Source of the DNA: an uncultured Hyphomicrobiales bacterium
Lineage (GTDB): Bacteria; Pseudomonadota; Alphaproteobacteria; Rhizobiales; Devosiaceae
DNA length: 38,868 nucleotides
Reading direction: 5' to 3'
Assembly (NCBI GenBank): GCA_903842455.1
Contig: CAIMLX010000123.1
Span: 1 to 38,868, forward strand
Shown here: positions 1 to 7,668 of the stretch, piece by piece
Position numbering within the stretch: position 1 is the first letter of the stretch
How the letters are laid out: each line of letters begins with the position of its first letter
The notes under the pieces: model-generated
What the model was told of the DNA's origin: nothing
The model's input: only the letters and a program-made list of their open reading frames with translations
Databases searched by the model: none
Translations under genes and position numbers: made by a program

Positions 1-294
1 CACTTCATCGACATTGCGGTACATAATCCGATCGGCCCGGTTTCCACCGCGGCCTGCCTGCATCTCAACATGGCGACCCCGAACATGCTGGTGCAGGAGC
101 TTCCGCGGCGACCGGGAGAGAGCCTCTCCGACATCATCGTCAGCGGTCACCGCTGGGAGGATGGCTGGCTGATCCCCTCGGATGCGCCTGGACTCGGCCT
201 TGAGGTCGATTGGGAGGGGCTGAAGCGCTATCCGTTCGAGCACGAGGCCCTGCCGCTGTTTCACAGGGTCGATGGCTCGCTGACCAACTGGTAG
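1..294 (+). CDS. Mandelate racemase/enolase-superfamily dehydratase, C-terminal fragment
   Basis: The reading frame is open from the first base and stops at 292-294, so only the last 97 or so residues are present. The segment HNPIGPVSTAACLH is typical of the C-terminal barrel of galactonate/mannonate dehydratase-like members of the enolase superfamily, where it follows the last metal- and acid-base-bearing strands. The tail (PGLGLEVDWEGL) matches the usual ending of these proteins, which dehydrate sugar acids in the cytoplasm. The substrate cannot be told from the tail. The aldo/keto reductase remnant next to it would fit a former sugar-catabolism locus. Confidence 0.8.
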   Translation, partial: HFIDIAVHNPIGPVSTAACLHLNMATPNMLVQELPRRPGESLSDIIVSGHRWEDGWLIPSDAPGLGLEVDWEGLKRYPFEHEALPLFHRVDGSLTNW

Positions 295-349
295 AGTTGA
301 ATGGCGCTTCGCGTCGATTGTGTTGATCTGGTCGTCGATTTCCCCGCAT

Positions 350-538
350 TCAGGCGCCTTCGGTGTACCTAGACTCGATCGACTGCGGTGCATCGGCGCC
401 GGTCGCCAGAATGCCGGAGGCGAAGGGCGAAGCAACGACGATGCCGACGCCTCGCTCCTCGCTGAGCGGAAACTCATGCTCGAGCGGCGCCTGGTCAAGC
501 AGGGTGTAGGGCATGGCGACGAGGACGTCGTCGACTGA
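350..538 (-). pseudogene. Aldo/keto reductase remnant (aldose/pyridoxal dehydrogenase type)
   Basis: On the minus strand a frame of 62 codons lies between stops at 541-539 and 352-350. It reads as an internal segment of the aldo/keto reductase branch that includes D-threo-aldose 1-dehydrogenase and pyridoxal 4-dehydrogenase. The run MPYTLLDQAPLEHEFPLSEE is followed by RGVGIVVASPFASGILATGA, which corresponds to the family stretch ending in SGILATG. There is no start codon, no N-terminal barrel with the catalytic Tyr/Lys, and no proper C-terminus, so this is a decayed fragment. It fills most of the space between the dehydratase end and the photolyase gene. Family recognition is from memory of the motif. 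Confidence 0.7.
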
Positions 539-562
539 TCACCTGCGTCACACAAGCCTGGG

Positions 563-2101
563 TCACAGACGGCCCTCGCGCATGGCGATACGGTGCATTT
601 CCGCCTGGCGGCGCAGCGCTGTCTGCTTGTCGGGCCCCATCTTGTCCCAGTTGGCGTAGACATACGGCATGCGGGCATTGCGGCTGAACCGCTGCCGTTG
701 CCGGGCGAGGAAATCCCAGTAGAGGGCATTGAACGGGCAGGCCCGTTCTCCGACCGATACCGACGGATCATAGACGCACCCGTCGCAGAAATTGCTCATC
801 CGCTTGATGTAGTTGCCACTGGCCGCATAGGGCTTGGACGCCATCAGGCCGCCGTCGGCGTGGAGCGCCATGCCGATCGTGTTCGGCGCTTCCACCCACT
901 CATAGGCATCGGCGTAGACGGCGAGATACCACTCGTGCACCGCCTTTGGATCGATCCCTGCAAGCAGCGCAAAATTGCCTGTGATCATCAGGCGCTGAAT
1001 ATGGTGCGAATAGGCATGATCGAAGGTATGGGCGAAAGCTTCCCGCATGCAGGACATGTGCGTTTCGCCACTCCAGTAGAACCATGGCAGCGGCTCCTTG
1101 GCATCGAGCGCGTTGTTGTCGAGGTAGCCCGGCATGAACCTCCAGTAGATGCCGCGCACGTATTCGCGCCAGCCAAGGATCTGCCGGATGAAGCCCTCCA
1201 CGGCGTTAAGCGGCGCCCGGCCGTCGCGATAGGCGGCTTCGGCCCTTTGGCAGACCTCCAGCGGATAGAGCAGCCCGGCATTGATATAGGGGGCCAGCAA
1301 CGAGTGGCGCAGGTAGGGTTCGCCAGCGACCATCGCGTCCTGGTAGTCGCCGAAGCTGGGCAGGATATCGGCGATGAAGTGCTCGAGTTCACGCAGGGCC
1401 TGTTGCCGCGTCACCGCGAAGTGAAACTGCTCCAGCCGGCCATAGTTTTCCGCAAAGCGCCGCCCGACCAGGTCGAGCACCTCCAGCGTGATGGCATCCT
1501 TGCGAAAACTGATGCGCCTCGGCGAGTCGAGCCCGGCCTTCGGCGGCTTTCGGTTCTCCGCGTCGTAGTTCCATCGTCCGCCCGTCGGCGTCCCGTCCGG
1601 CTCCATCAGGACACCGTGACGCCGCCGCATCTCGCGATAGAAGTACTCCATCCGCAACTCGCGCTTCCCGTCGGCCCACAGGGCGAACTCCGCGTGGGAA
1701 CAGAGGAATCGCGTGTCCGGCAGGATGTCGAGCGGCACCGCAAGCGCCAGCCGGAGACCGTCCAGCATCTCGCTCAGGCGCCACTCGCCCGGCTCGGTGA
1801 TGGCGACGCGGCTGGGGCGCAACGCCTCGGTCGCGCGCAGGATTTCACCATCGAGGCTCTGGCTGTTGCCGTCGTCCTGCAGCGCTACATAGCGCACCAC
1901 ATGGCCGACGCTCCGCAGCGCCTCGGCAAAGTGGCGCATCGCGGAAAACAGGAAGGCGATCTTCTTGACGTGGTGGGGGACGACGGTGGCTTCCGAAACC
2001 AGCTCGGCCAGCAGGAAGACATCCCTGCCCTTCTCGGCGCCCGCGACGATGTCCAGCCGCGCCGACAACTGGTCGGCGAGGATCACGCGCAACACAGTCA
2101 T
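563..2101 (-). CDS. phrB: FeS-type bacterial (6-4) photolyase / cryptochrome
   Basis: This 512-residue protein belongs to the FeS-BCP group of photolyases (PhrB type), which use FAD and blue light to repair (6-4) photoproducts. The N-terminal half is the alpha/beta antenna domain; the C-terminal half is the helical FAD domain. Four cysteines that would hold the [4Fe-4S] cluster are visible at about 351, 439, 442 and 455 (CDGC and ACPFNALYWDF), with the same spacing as in Agrobacterium PhrB. The FAD-domain runs IQRLMITGNFALLAG and YEWVEAPNTIGMALHADGG are typical. The ATG at 2101 has a strong GGAGG site 7 nt upstream. Its neighbours, a TspO-like gene and the carotenoid locus, fit a light-stress role. 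The symbol follows the Agrobacterium homologue. Confidence 0.9.
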   Translation of the reverse strand: MTVLRVILADQLSARLDIVAGAEKGRDVFLLAELVSEATVVPHHVKKIAFLFSAMRHFAEALRSVGHVVRYVALQDDGNSQSLDGEILRATEALRPSRVAITEPGEWRLSEMLDGLRLALAVPLDILPDTRFLCSHAEFALWADGKRELRMEYFYREMRRRHGVLMEPDGTPTGGRWNYDAENRKPPKAGLDSPRRISFRKDAITLEVLDLVGRRFAENYGRLEQFHFAVTRQQALRELEHFIADILPSFGDYQDAMVAGEPYLRHSLLAPYINAGLLYPLEVCQRAEAAYRDGRAPLNAVEGFIRQILGWREYVRGIYWRFMPGYLDNNALDAKEPLPWFYWSGETHMSCMREAFAHTFDHAYSHHIQRLMITGNFALLAGIDPKAVHEWYLAVYADAYEWVEAPNTIGMALHADGGLMASKPYAASGNYIKRMSNFCDGCVYDPSVSVGERACPFNALYWDFLARQRQRFSRNARMPYVYANWDKMGPDKQTALRRQAEMHRIAMREGRL

Positions 2102-2284
2102 CTTGCCGCCTCCCGGTCTCTGTCCAACGTCGGCGCGACGGCCCCGACCAACACGCTGGCTAGCCGATCAAAGCCGGCCCGGTCAACGACACGCCCATGC
2201 CTCCGTGGTCGAGGCGGATAGGTGCCCCCCTTGCCCAACGCGTCAGCGTCGTGGAATCTTCGCCTTGAGGGACGGAGAAGCGCG

Positions 2285-2785
2285 GTGTTGAAGCGGCTTG
2301 CAGGCCTGGGATGGATCGGCTGGCTCATCTGCGCCATGGGTGCGGTGCTGCTCGCCGTGCTCGCCAACGTCTACATTCTTCTGGCCCGACCCTGTGGGGC
2401 GACGGTTGGTATTCCGATCGACCAGACCGGCCCGGTCGGCAACCTCATAGGCCTCATCGTACCCTATGTGTGGCTCTTTCTCTTTGCGGGGATGGGAACG
2501 ACGTTCTGGCTGCTGGCCAAAGCGGACCAGCACATGAGCGGCCGGGCCTGGCTTGTGGTGGCCCTGGTGCTGACTTGCGTCGGCTACCCGGTTTATACTG
2601 GCAGTCTTAACCAGCCGATCGTCGCGCTCATCGGCAATGGGGTGGTGGTGCTGATTGCTGCCGTGGCCGTCTGGTCCATCTGGCCGGTCTCGCGGCTGGG
2701 AGCAGCTCTGCTGGTGCCCGTCATCGCGTGGGTATCACTGGCGTCTGTCGCGCTGATCGCGCTCATCACAGGACAGCGGTTTTAG
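2285..2785 (+). CDS. Divergent TspO/MBR (CrtK-like) membrane protein
   Basis: A protein of about 166 residues with five predicted hydrophobic helices, the length and topology of TspO. Two stretches align by eye with TspO/CrtK of Rhodobacter. PYVWLFLFAGMGTTFWLLA matches the helix that reads FPLAWTSLYFLM in TspO, and SRLGAALLVPVIAWVSLA matches the final helix (GVLFVPYLIWATAA). Most of the conserved tryptophans of helix 1-2 are missing, so this is a distant member at best. The frame is open from a GTG at 2222, but the GTG at 2285 has a GGAG site 7 nt upstream and starts just before the first helix, so it was preferred. TspO proteins bind porphyrins and modulate carotenoid and pigment genes in Rhodobacter. 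Location next to photolyase and crt genes fits that role, which is inference. Confidence 0.55.
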   Translation: MLKRLAGLGWIGWLICAMGAVLLAVLANVYILLARPCGATVGIPIDQTGPVGNLIGLIVPYVWLFLFAGMGTTFWLLAKADQHMSGRAWLVVALVLTCVGYPVYTGSLNQPIVALIGNGVVVLIAAVAVWSIWPVSRLGAALLVPVIAWVSLASVALIALITGQRF

Positions 2786-2815
2786 GTCAAACGGGCGACG
2801 GACGACCATGCCAAC

Positions 2816-4663
2816 CTAGCGCAGCGCCCGCAGGGCATTGAGGATGACGGCGACGTCGATGACCTCCTGGATCAGCGCACCCTCGACCGGCGAGAGGTAG
2901 CCGAAGGCGGCGGCGATCATGGCGATGACCGACAGCCCGAGTCCGGCAACCACGCTTTGCAGCGCGATGCCCCGCGTCCGTTTGGCGATGACGATGGCCT
3001 TGGCAAGCGGCCCGAGCTCGTCGACGAGGAGCACGACGCCGGCGGCCTCTGATGACGCGGCGGTGCCACGCGCGCCCATGGCAACGCCGACATCGGCGGC
3101 CGCGAGCGCCGGCGCATCATTGACGCCATCGCCGACCATCATCACCGGACCGGTTGCCGCCTCGCGGCGGATGATGGCGACCTTGCCCTCGGGATCGAGC
3201 CCCCCGACTGCGGCATCGACGCCGAGGCGCTTGCCCACCGACTGCGCGATCGGATCGCGGTCGCCGGAGGCAAGGACCATGCGGCGGACCCCGGCAGACC
3301 GGAGAGCGTCGAGCAGTTGCCCCGCGTCGTCGCGAACCCGGTCCTCCAGCACGATCAAGCCGGCTAGAACGCCCTCCGACGAGACGGCTACCGTCATGAC
3401 GTCGGGCGGGAGGCCGTCGCGCAGGGCACTCGGAGGCAGGGTGGTCAACTGCCCGGCGACATACTTGTCGGCGCCAACGGCGATCTTCCGGCCATCGACA
3501 AGGCCCGTCAGCCCCTCGCCTGCCTTCTCGTCGACAGCGCGGGGCGCCGACAGCAGCAGCCCCCGCCGGGCTGCTTCGCCGATCAACGCGGCGGCGACGA
3601 CATGACCCGACGCCTGGTCGAGGCTTGCCGCGAGGCGCAGCACCTCGTCTTCCGTGAACCCCTCGGTCGCGCGGATCGCCGAAACTGTCGCCTGCCCGTG
3701 GGTCAGCGTTCCGGTCTTGTCGAGGACCGCTATCTCGATCCGGGCCAGTGTCTCGAGGATGCCGCCGCCCTTGACCAGCACACCAACGCGGGCGACCCGC
3801 GAGATGCCGGAGATGATGGCAACGGGTACGGCCAGGATGAGCGGACAGGGCGTCGCGACGACGAGCACGCTGAGGGCGCGGATCGGATCGCCGGTGAGCG
3901 CCCAGGCAGCGCCGGCGACGGCGACGGTGAAGGCGAGGAACCAGATGGCGTAGCGGTCGGCAAGCCGCACCATCGGCGCCTTGCTGGCCTGTGCCGCTTC
4001 GACCAGCCGCACGATGGCGGCGTAGGTGCTTTGGGCCGCCGGACGGGTGGCGACCAGCTCGAACGGCGAGCCGACCGACGTGGCGCCGCTGAGCCCCTCG
4101 CCACCCGGCGCGACCTGCTGGGGCATGGACTCGCCGGTCAGCGCCGAGAGGTCGAGCAAGGCGGCGGATACCGCCACCCGGCCGTCCACCGGCAACGTCT
4201 CCCCCTGGCGGATCAGCAGGCGGTCGCCGGCAACGATCGTGCTGATCGGCACCTCATCCAGCTCGTCGCCGCGATAGCGCATCGCCGAATGGGCGACCCG
4301 GCCCAGCAGCGCGGTCATCTCGCGACGCGCCCGGCCCTGGGCGAAGATCTCCAGCAACTGGCCGCCCGCATACATCAGGGCCACGACGTTGCCCGCCAGC
4401 GTCTCGCCGAACAGCAACGCGGCGCTCATCGACAGCGCGGCCACGACGTCGAGGCCGACATCGCCGCGGCGCAGCGACTGCGCGATCTCGACGAGGAGGG
4501 CGAGGAGCACCGGCAGCGTCGCGAGGGCGAAGGCCACGCTCGACCAGTCCGGCCGGCCCAGCAGCCAGAACCCGGCCCCCGCCGCGAGGCCGAGAGTGGC
4601 GACAGCAACAAGGGCGTAGTGCCGGAAGGCAGCCACCCAGAGGCTCGGTACAGTCTCAGGCAT
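2816..4663 (-). CDS. Heavy-metal-translocating P1B-type ATPase
   Basis: A 615-residue metal-exporting P-type ATPase of the inner membrane. The core motifs are all present: TGES in the actuator domain, TPCPLILAVPVA in the metal-binding helix, DKTGTLTHG at the phosphorylation site and GDGVNDAPAL in the hinge. The TPC (not CPC) motif and the lack of any N-terminal HMA or His-rich domain place it near the P1B-4/P1B-5 groups, some of which move Ni, Co or Fe. The usual His-Pro of the nucleotide domain reads His-Val here (SGHVVAAALI). Substrate cannot be fixed from sequence. The frame opens at a TTG at 4666, but the ATG at 4663 has GGAG 7 nt upstream and was chosen. A perfect FNR-type box lies about 57 bp upstream of the start. 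Confidence 0.88.
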   Translation of the reverse strand: MPETVPSLWVAAFRHYALVAVATLGLAAGAGFWLLGRPDWSSVAFALATLPVLLALLVEIAQSLRRGDVGLDVVAALSMSAALLFGETLAGNVVALMYAGGQLLEIFAQGRARREMTALLGRVAHSAMRYRGDELDEVPISTIVAGDRLLIRQGETLPVDGRVAVSAALLDLSALTGESMPQQVAPGGEGLSGATSVGSPFELVATRPAAQSTYAAIVRLVEAAQASKAPMVRLADRYAIWFLAFTVAVAGAAWALTGDPIRALSVLVVATPCPLILAVPVAIISGISRVARVGVLVKGGGILETLARIEIAVLDKTGTLTHGQATVSAIRATEGFTEDEVLRLAASLDQASGHVVAAALIGEAARRGLLLSAPRAVDEKAGEGLTGLVDGRKIAVGADKYVAGQLTTLPPSALRDGLPPDVMTVAVSSEGVLAGLIVLEDRVRDDAGQLLDALRSAGVRRMVLASGDRDPIAQSVGKRLGVDAAVGGLDPEGKVAIIRREAATGPVMMVGDGVNDAPALAAADVGVAMGARGTAASSEAAGVVLLVDELGPLAKAIVIAKRTRGIALQSVVAGLGLSVIAMIAAAFGYLSPVEGALIQEVIDVAVILNALRALR

Positions 4664-4713
4664 CAAGTCGCTCCATGGCTGCTGCCAATCTAGCCCATGC
4701 CTCCGGCCGACGC

Positions 4714-4727
4714 TTGATGAGCATCAA
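4714..4727. promoter_or_regulatory. FNR/FixK-type box upstream of the metal ATPase
   Basis: The 14-mer TTGATGAGCATCAA is a perfect match to the FNR/FixK/Anr consensus TTGAT-N4-ATCAA. Its centre is about 57 bp upstream of the ATPase start at 4663 and about 138 bp upstream of the SDR start at 4859. The ATPase is therefore the likelier target. A class II activator position would put the transcript start some 15 nt before the ATPase start codon. The site is seen directly; binding is inferred. Confidence 0.6.
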
Positions 4728-4858
4728 TCCATGACATGCAGGGATGACTGCGGGCCAAACGAGCCAGTCGTCCGCACAGCGGGCGTTGCGAGCGCGAAAC
4801 CCCCCGGCCGGTTTCTGCGTAGCTTGGGCGACGTCGCGAGACACTGGGGCAAGAACCG

Positions 4859-5578
4859 ATGACAACGCTGATCTATGGGGCGACTGGTGGAGTCGGCTCT
4901 GCGCTGGCGCGAAGCCTGGTGGCGGATGGAAACGCCGTCCACCTCGTCGGACGCAGCGCCGAGCGGCTGCAGGCACTCGGCGACGAGTTGAACTGCGGCG
5001 TGACCGTGGGGGACGTGCTTGATGCCACGCTGTTTCCGCGAGCCGTTGCCGAGGCCGGGGCGACGTTGCACGGACTGGTCTATGCGGTTGGGTCGATCGC
5101 GCTCAAACCGCTGGGCCGGACCAGCGACGACGATCTGCTGCACGATTTCCGCCTCAACGCCATGGGCGCTGCTCAGGCCATCCGGGCCGCCCTGCCCGCC
5201 CTGAAGGCCGCCGAGCACTCGTCCATCCTGCTGTTCTCGTCGGTGGCGGCCGGGCTTGGCTTTGCGTCGCACACATCGATCGCGATGGCCAAGGGGGCGG
5301 TCGAGGCGTTGACCCGTTCAGCGGCGGCAGAACTTGCCCCGAAGGTCCGCGTGAACTGCATTGCGCCCTCGCTGACGCGCACACCGCTTGCCGCGCACCT
5401 GATCGCCACCGAGCAGATAGCGACCTCGCTGGCCCAGATGCACCCGCTGCAGCGCCTCGGTGAAGTCGACGACATGGTGTCGCTGGCGAAATTCCTGCTC
5501 TCGGGTAACGCTGGCTGGATCACGGGCCAGGTCATCGCCGTCGATGGCGGACGCTCGACGCTGGCTGGCAGAAGATAA
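4859..5578 (+). CDS. SDR-family oxidoreductase lacking the catalytic Tyr
   Basis: A 239-residue classical-type short-chain dehydrogenase/reductase. The N-terminal cofactor motif appears as TIYGATGGVGSALA (residues 3-16), and the C-terminal end GWITGQVIAVDGG is typical. The segment that should carry Tyr-x-x-x-Lys reads SHTSIAMAKGAVEAL: the Lys is kept but the position four residues before it is Ile, not Tyr. The serine of the triad region (LLFSSVAAG) is present. Normal reductase chemistry is therefore doubtful. SDR genes of this kind are often found next to photolyase genes in light-induced clusters. The ATG at 4859 has only a weak ribosome site. Confidence 0.85.
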   Translation: MTTLIYGATGGVGSALARSLVADGNAVHLVGRSAERLQALGDELNCGVTVGDVLDATLFPRAVAEAGATLHGLVYAVGSIALKPLGRTSDDDLLHDFRLNAMGAAQAIRAALPALKAAEHSSILLFSSVAAGLGFASHTSIAMAKGAVEALTRSAAAELAPKVRVNCIAPSLTRTPLAAHLIATEQIATSLAQMHPLQRLGEVDDMVSLAKFLLSGNAGWITGQVIAVDGGRSTLAGRR

Positions 5579-5643
5579 GCCCACGCTAGTAGCCCCACCG
5601 GCGTCGGCACGCTCGCCGCGGTGTTCGCGCGCCCGTCAGTGCA

Positions 5644-6663
5644 TCACCTGTCGACGATCGGAGCCAGCCGCAGGGCTTCAAGGTCAGGCGATCCGGTACA
5701 GAAGCAGCAGATTCTCAGTTGCTCGATCATGACGGTGAAATGCGCGATCACCGCTTCGGGCGACTGGATGGCTGCGGCCAGCGCGCCTGCCGCCTGGCCG
5801 ACGACGTTCGCCCCCAGCCGGATCGCCTTCGCACAGTCGATACCATCTCGAATGCCGCCCGAACCGATGACAAAAGCGGACGGACAGGCGGCGCGCACGT
5901 CCACCAGCGCCTCGGCGGTCGGCCGGCCCCAGTCGGTAAACGCCCTGGCTATCGCCGCTCGAGACGGATCGGTGATGCGGCCGGCCTCGACGGCTGCCCA
6001 GCTGGTGCCGCCCGCGCCGGCCACATCGATTGCCGATACACCTTCGCCGAGCAGGCGTTGCGCCAGCTCGCCCGATATTCCCGCGCCGACTTCCTTCACC
6101 ACGAGGGGCACGTCCAGCTGACGGGCTATCGCACCGATTTTGCCGAGCAGGCCGCGCCAGTCGCGATCGCCTTCGGGTTGCACGGCCTCCTGCAGCGGAT
6201 TGATGTGAATGATCAGCGCGTCCGCCTCGATCATCTCCACGGCACGCCGGGCTTCATCGATTCCAAAACCCTTGTTCAGCTGCGCTGCACCGAAATTCCC
6301 CAATAGCGGGACATTAGGCGCCAGCCGCCGCAGTTCCTTGCCCAACCCCCCCGCATCCGGTCCCTCGATCGCCACCCGTTGGGACCCGACCGCGAGCGCG
6401 ATGCCCAGCTCGGCGCTGGCAATAGCCAGATTCCGGTTTATATCTGCCGCCCGCGCCGGGCCGCCGGTCATCGAACTGATCAGCAGCGGCGCGCGAAGCT
6501 TTTTGCCAAAGAACGTCGCGGAAAGATCGATCGCGTCGAGGTCGAGTTCCGGCAGGGCCGCGTGCACGAACGCTATCCGTTCAAAGCCCGTGGTGATGGA
6601 TCGGCTGCCACCCTTGCCCTCGAGAATGACATCGAGGTGCTGGTTCTTTCGGTCGGTGAGCAA
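5644..6663 (-). CDS. fni: Type 2 (FMN-dependent) isopentenyl-diphosphate delta-isomerase
   Basis: A 339-residue enzyme that interconverts IPP and DMAPP with reduced FMN, feeding crtE across the divergent gap. Family motifs in order are DRKNQHL near the start, SSMTGG, VGSQR, NFGAAQLNKG, HINPLQEAVQPEGD, VVKEVGAGIS, GAGGTSW and GSGGIRDG (FMN phosphate site). The frame is open far upstream without family similarity. The start was set at the TTG at 6663, which directly precedes LTDRKNQHL and has an AAGGG site 9 nt upstream; no ATG lies in a suitable place. Length agrees with the family. Confidence 0.92.
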   Translation of the reverse strand: MLTDRKNQHLDVILEGKGGSRSITTGFERIAFVHAALPELDLDAIDLSATFFGKKLRAPLLISSMTGGPARAADINRNLAIASAELGIALAVGSQRVAIEGPDAGGLGKELRRLAPNVPLLGNFGAAQLNKGFGIDEARRAVEMIEADALIIHINPLQEAVQPEGDRDWRGLLGKIGAIARQLDVPLVVKEVGAGISGELAQRLLGEGVSAIDVAGAGGTSWAAVEAGRITDPSRAAIARAFTDWGRPTAEALVDVRAACPSAFVIGSGGIRDGIDCAKAIRLGANVVGQAAGALAAAIQSPEAVIAHFTVMIEQLRICCFCTGSPDLEALRLAPIVDR

Positions 6664-6759
6664 CAGCGGACACCCTTCACATCTGCAAATGCGATCACAA
6701 TGGCCGCTTGAAGCGAGTTTGGATAGACAGCCGGGCCAACCTTTGATCAACTCAGGCTT

Positions 6760-7668
6760 ATGGGTGCCCAGGGGCTGACATCGCCCGATCTGAATAGCGA
6801 CGATGCGCTGAATGCGCTTCGCGCCGCGATAGGTGCTAACCTCTCGGCCGCGGTGGATTTGCCACCGCCGGTTCCGATGTCGCTGCGCAGCGCGGTCAGC
6901 TACGCGCTGCTCGGCCCGAGCAAGCGGGTAAGGCCGGTCATCGTCCATCTGATCGCCGTGGGCCTGTCGAAGATCGATCCCGTGGCGATCCAGGTCGGCG
7001 CGGCAGTCGAGATGGTGCATACGGCATCGCTGATCCTCGACGACCTGCCCTGCATGGACGATGCGGCGACACGCCGGCAGCGCCCGACCACGCATCGGGT
7101 CTATGGCGAGGCGACGGCCATCCTGGCCTCCATCGCCCTGCTCAACCGGGCATTTGGTGTCCTCGCCGCCCTCGATATCCCCGACCCGAGCATCCGGCTG
7201 CGGCTGATCGAGATTCTTGAGAACTCTGTCGGGTGGCACGGGCTGGTCGCGGGCCAGGAACTGGACATCCTTGGCAATGTCGACGGGGACCGGGCTTCGG
7301 CGGAGCACCTCAACTGGCTCAAGACCGGAGTACTGTTCTGCGCCGCAGCCGAAATGGGCGGCATCCTGCGCGGACTTGAAGCAGACAAGCTCGCCCATGT
7401 GCGGGACTTTGCCCGCGAACTCGGACTGGCCTTCCAGATGGCGGACGACATCATCGACCGCACCGCGACGCAGCAGGATGCCGGCAAGGACGTCGGCAAG
7501 GACGCGGGCAAGAGCAACGTCGTCAACCTGCTGGGTCTCGAGGCCTCCAAGCAGGCCTGCGCGGAACACCTGGGGCGCGCCGACAACAGCCTCGTGCTGA
7601 GCGGTATCGATCCCGCGCCGGTCCGGGCGCTGATCAACCGGCATTTCAACCCGAGCATCACCGCTTGA
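6760..7668 (+). CDS. crtE: Geranylgeranyl/polyprenyl diphosphate synthase
   Basis: A 302-residue trans-prenyltransferase that condenses IPP units to GGPP, the first committed precursor of the carotenoid pathway. The first Asp-rich motif is DDLPCMDD at about residues 93-100 and the second is MADDIID at about 227-233. The RVRP motif lies at about 52-55. After the second motif the usual GKDxGK segment appears as DAGKDVGKDAGKS. It is divergent from the IPP isomerase with 96 bp between, which should hold both promoters. Its stop overlaps the start of the following ABC ATPase gene. FPP synthase is the alternative, but the crt context favours GGPP. Confidence 0.9.
   Translation: MGAQGLTSPDLNSDDALNALRAAIGANLSAAVDLPPPVPMSLRSAVSYALLGPSKRVRPVIVHLIAVGLSKIDPVAIQVGAAVEMVHTASLILDDLPCMDDAATRRQRPTTHRVYGEATAILASIALLNRAFGVLAALDIPDPSIRLRLIEILENSVGWHGLVAGQELDILGNVDGDRASAEHLNWLKTGVLFCAAAEMGGILRGLEADKLAHVRDFARELGLAFQMADDIIDRTATQQDAGKDVGKDAGKSNVVNLLGLEASKQACAEHLGRADNSLVLSGIDPAPVRALINRHFNPSITA

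Noticed and set aside
320-538. Small plus-strand frame of 72 codons
   Set aside because: No similarity or ribosome site; the minus strand carries the aldo/keto reductase remnant.
593-2221. Long plus-strand open frame of about 540 codons opposite the photolyase gene
   Set aside because: It is an antisense shadow in GC-rich DNA; the minus strand encodes a clear photolyase with all FeS cysteines.
6664-6759. Possible sigma-70 promoters in the isomerase/crtE divergent gap
   Set aside because: TTGATC and TTGAAG can be read as -35 elements but no convincing -10 lies at 16-18 bp.
7480-7520. Short GGCAAGGAC-type repeats in crtE
   Set aside because: They encode the normal GKDxGKDxGK segment that follows the second Asp-rich motif of prenyl synthases.
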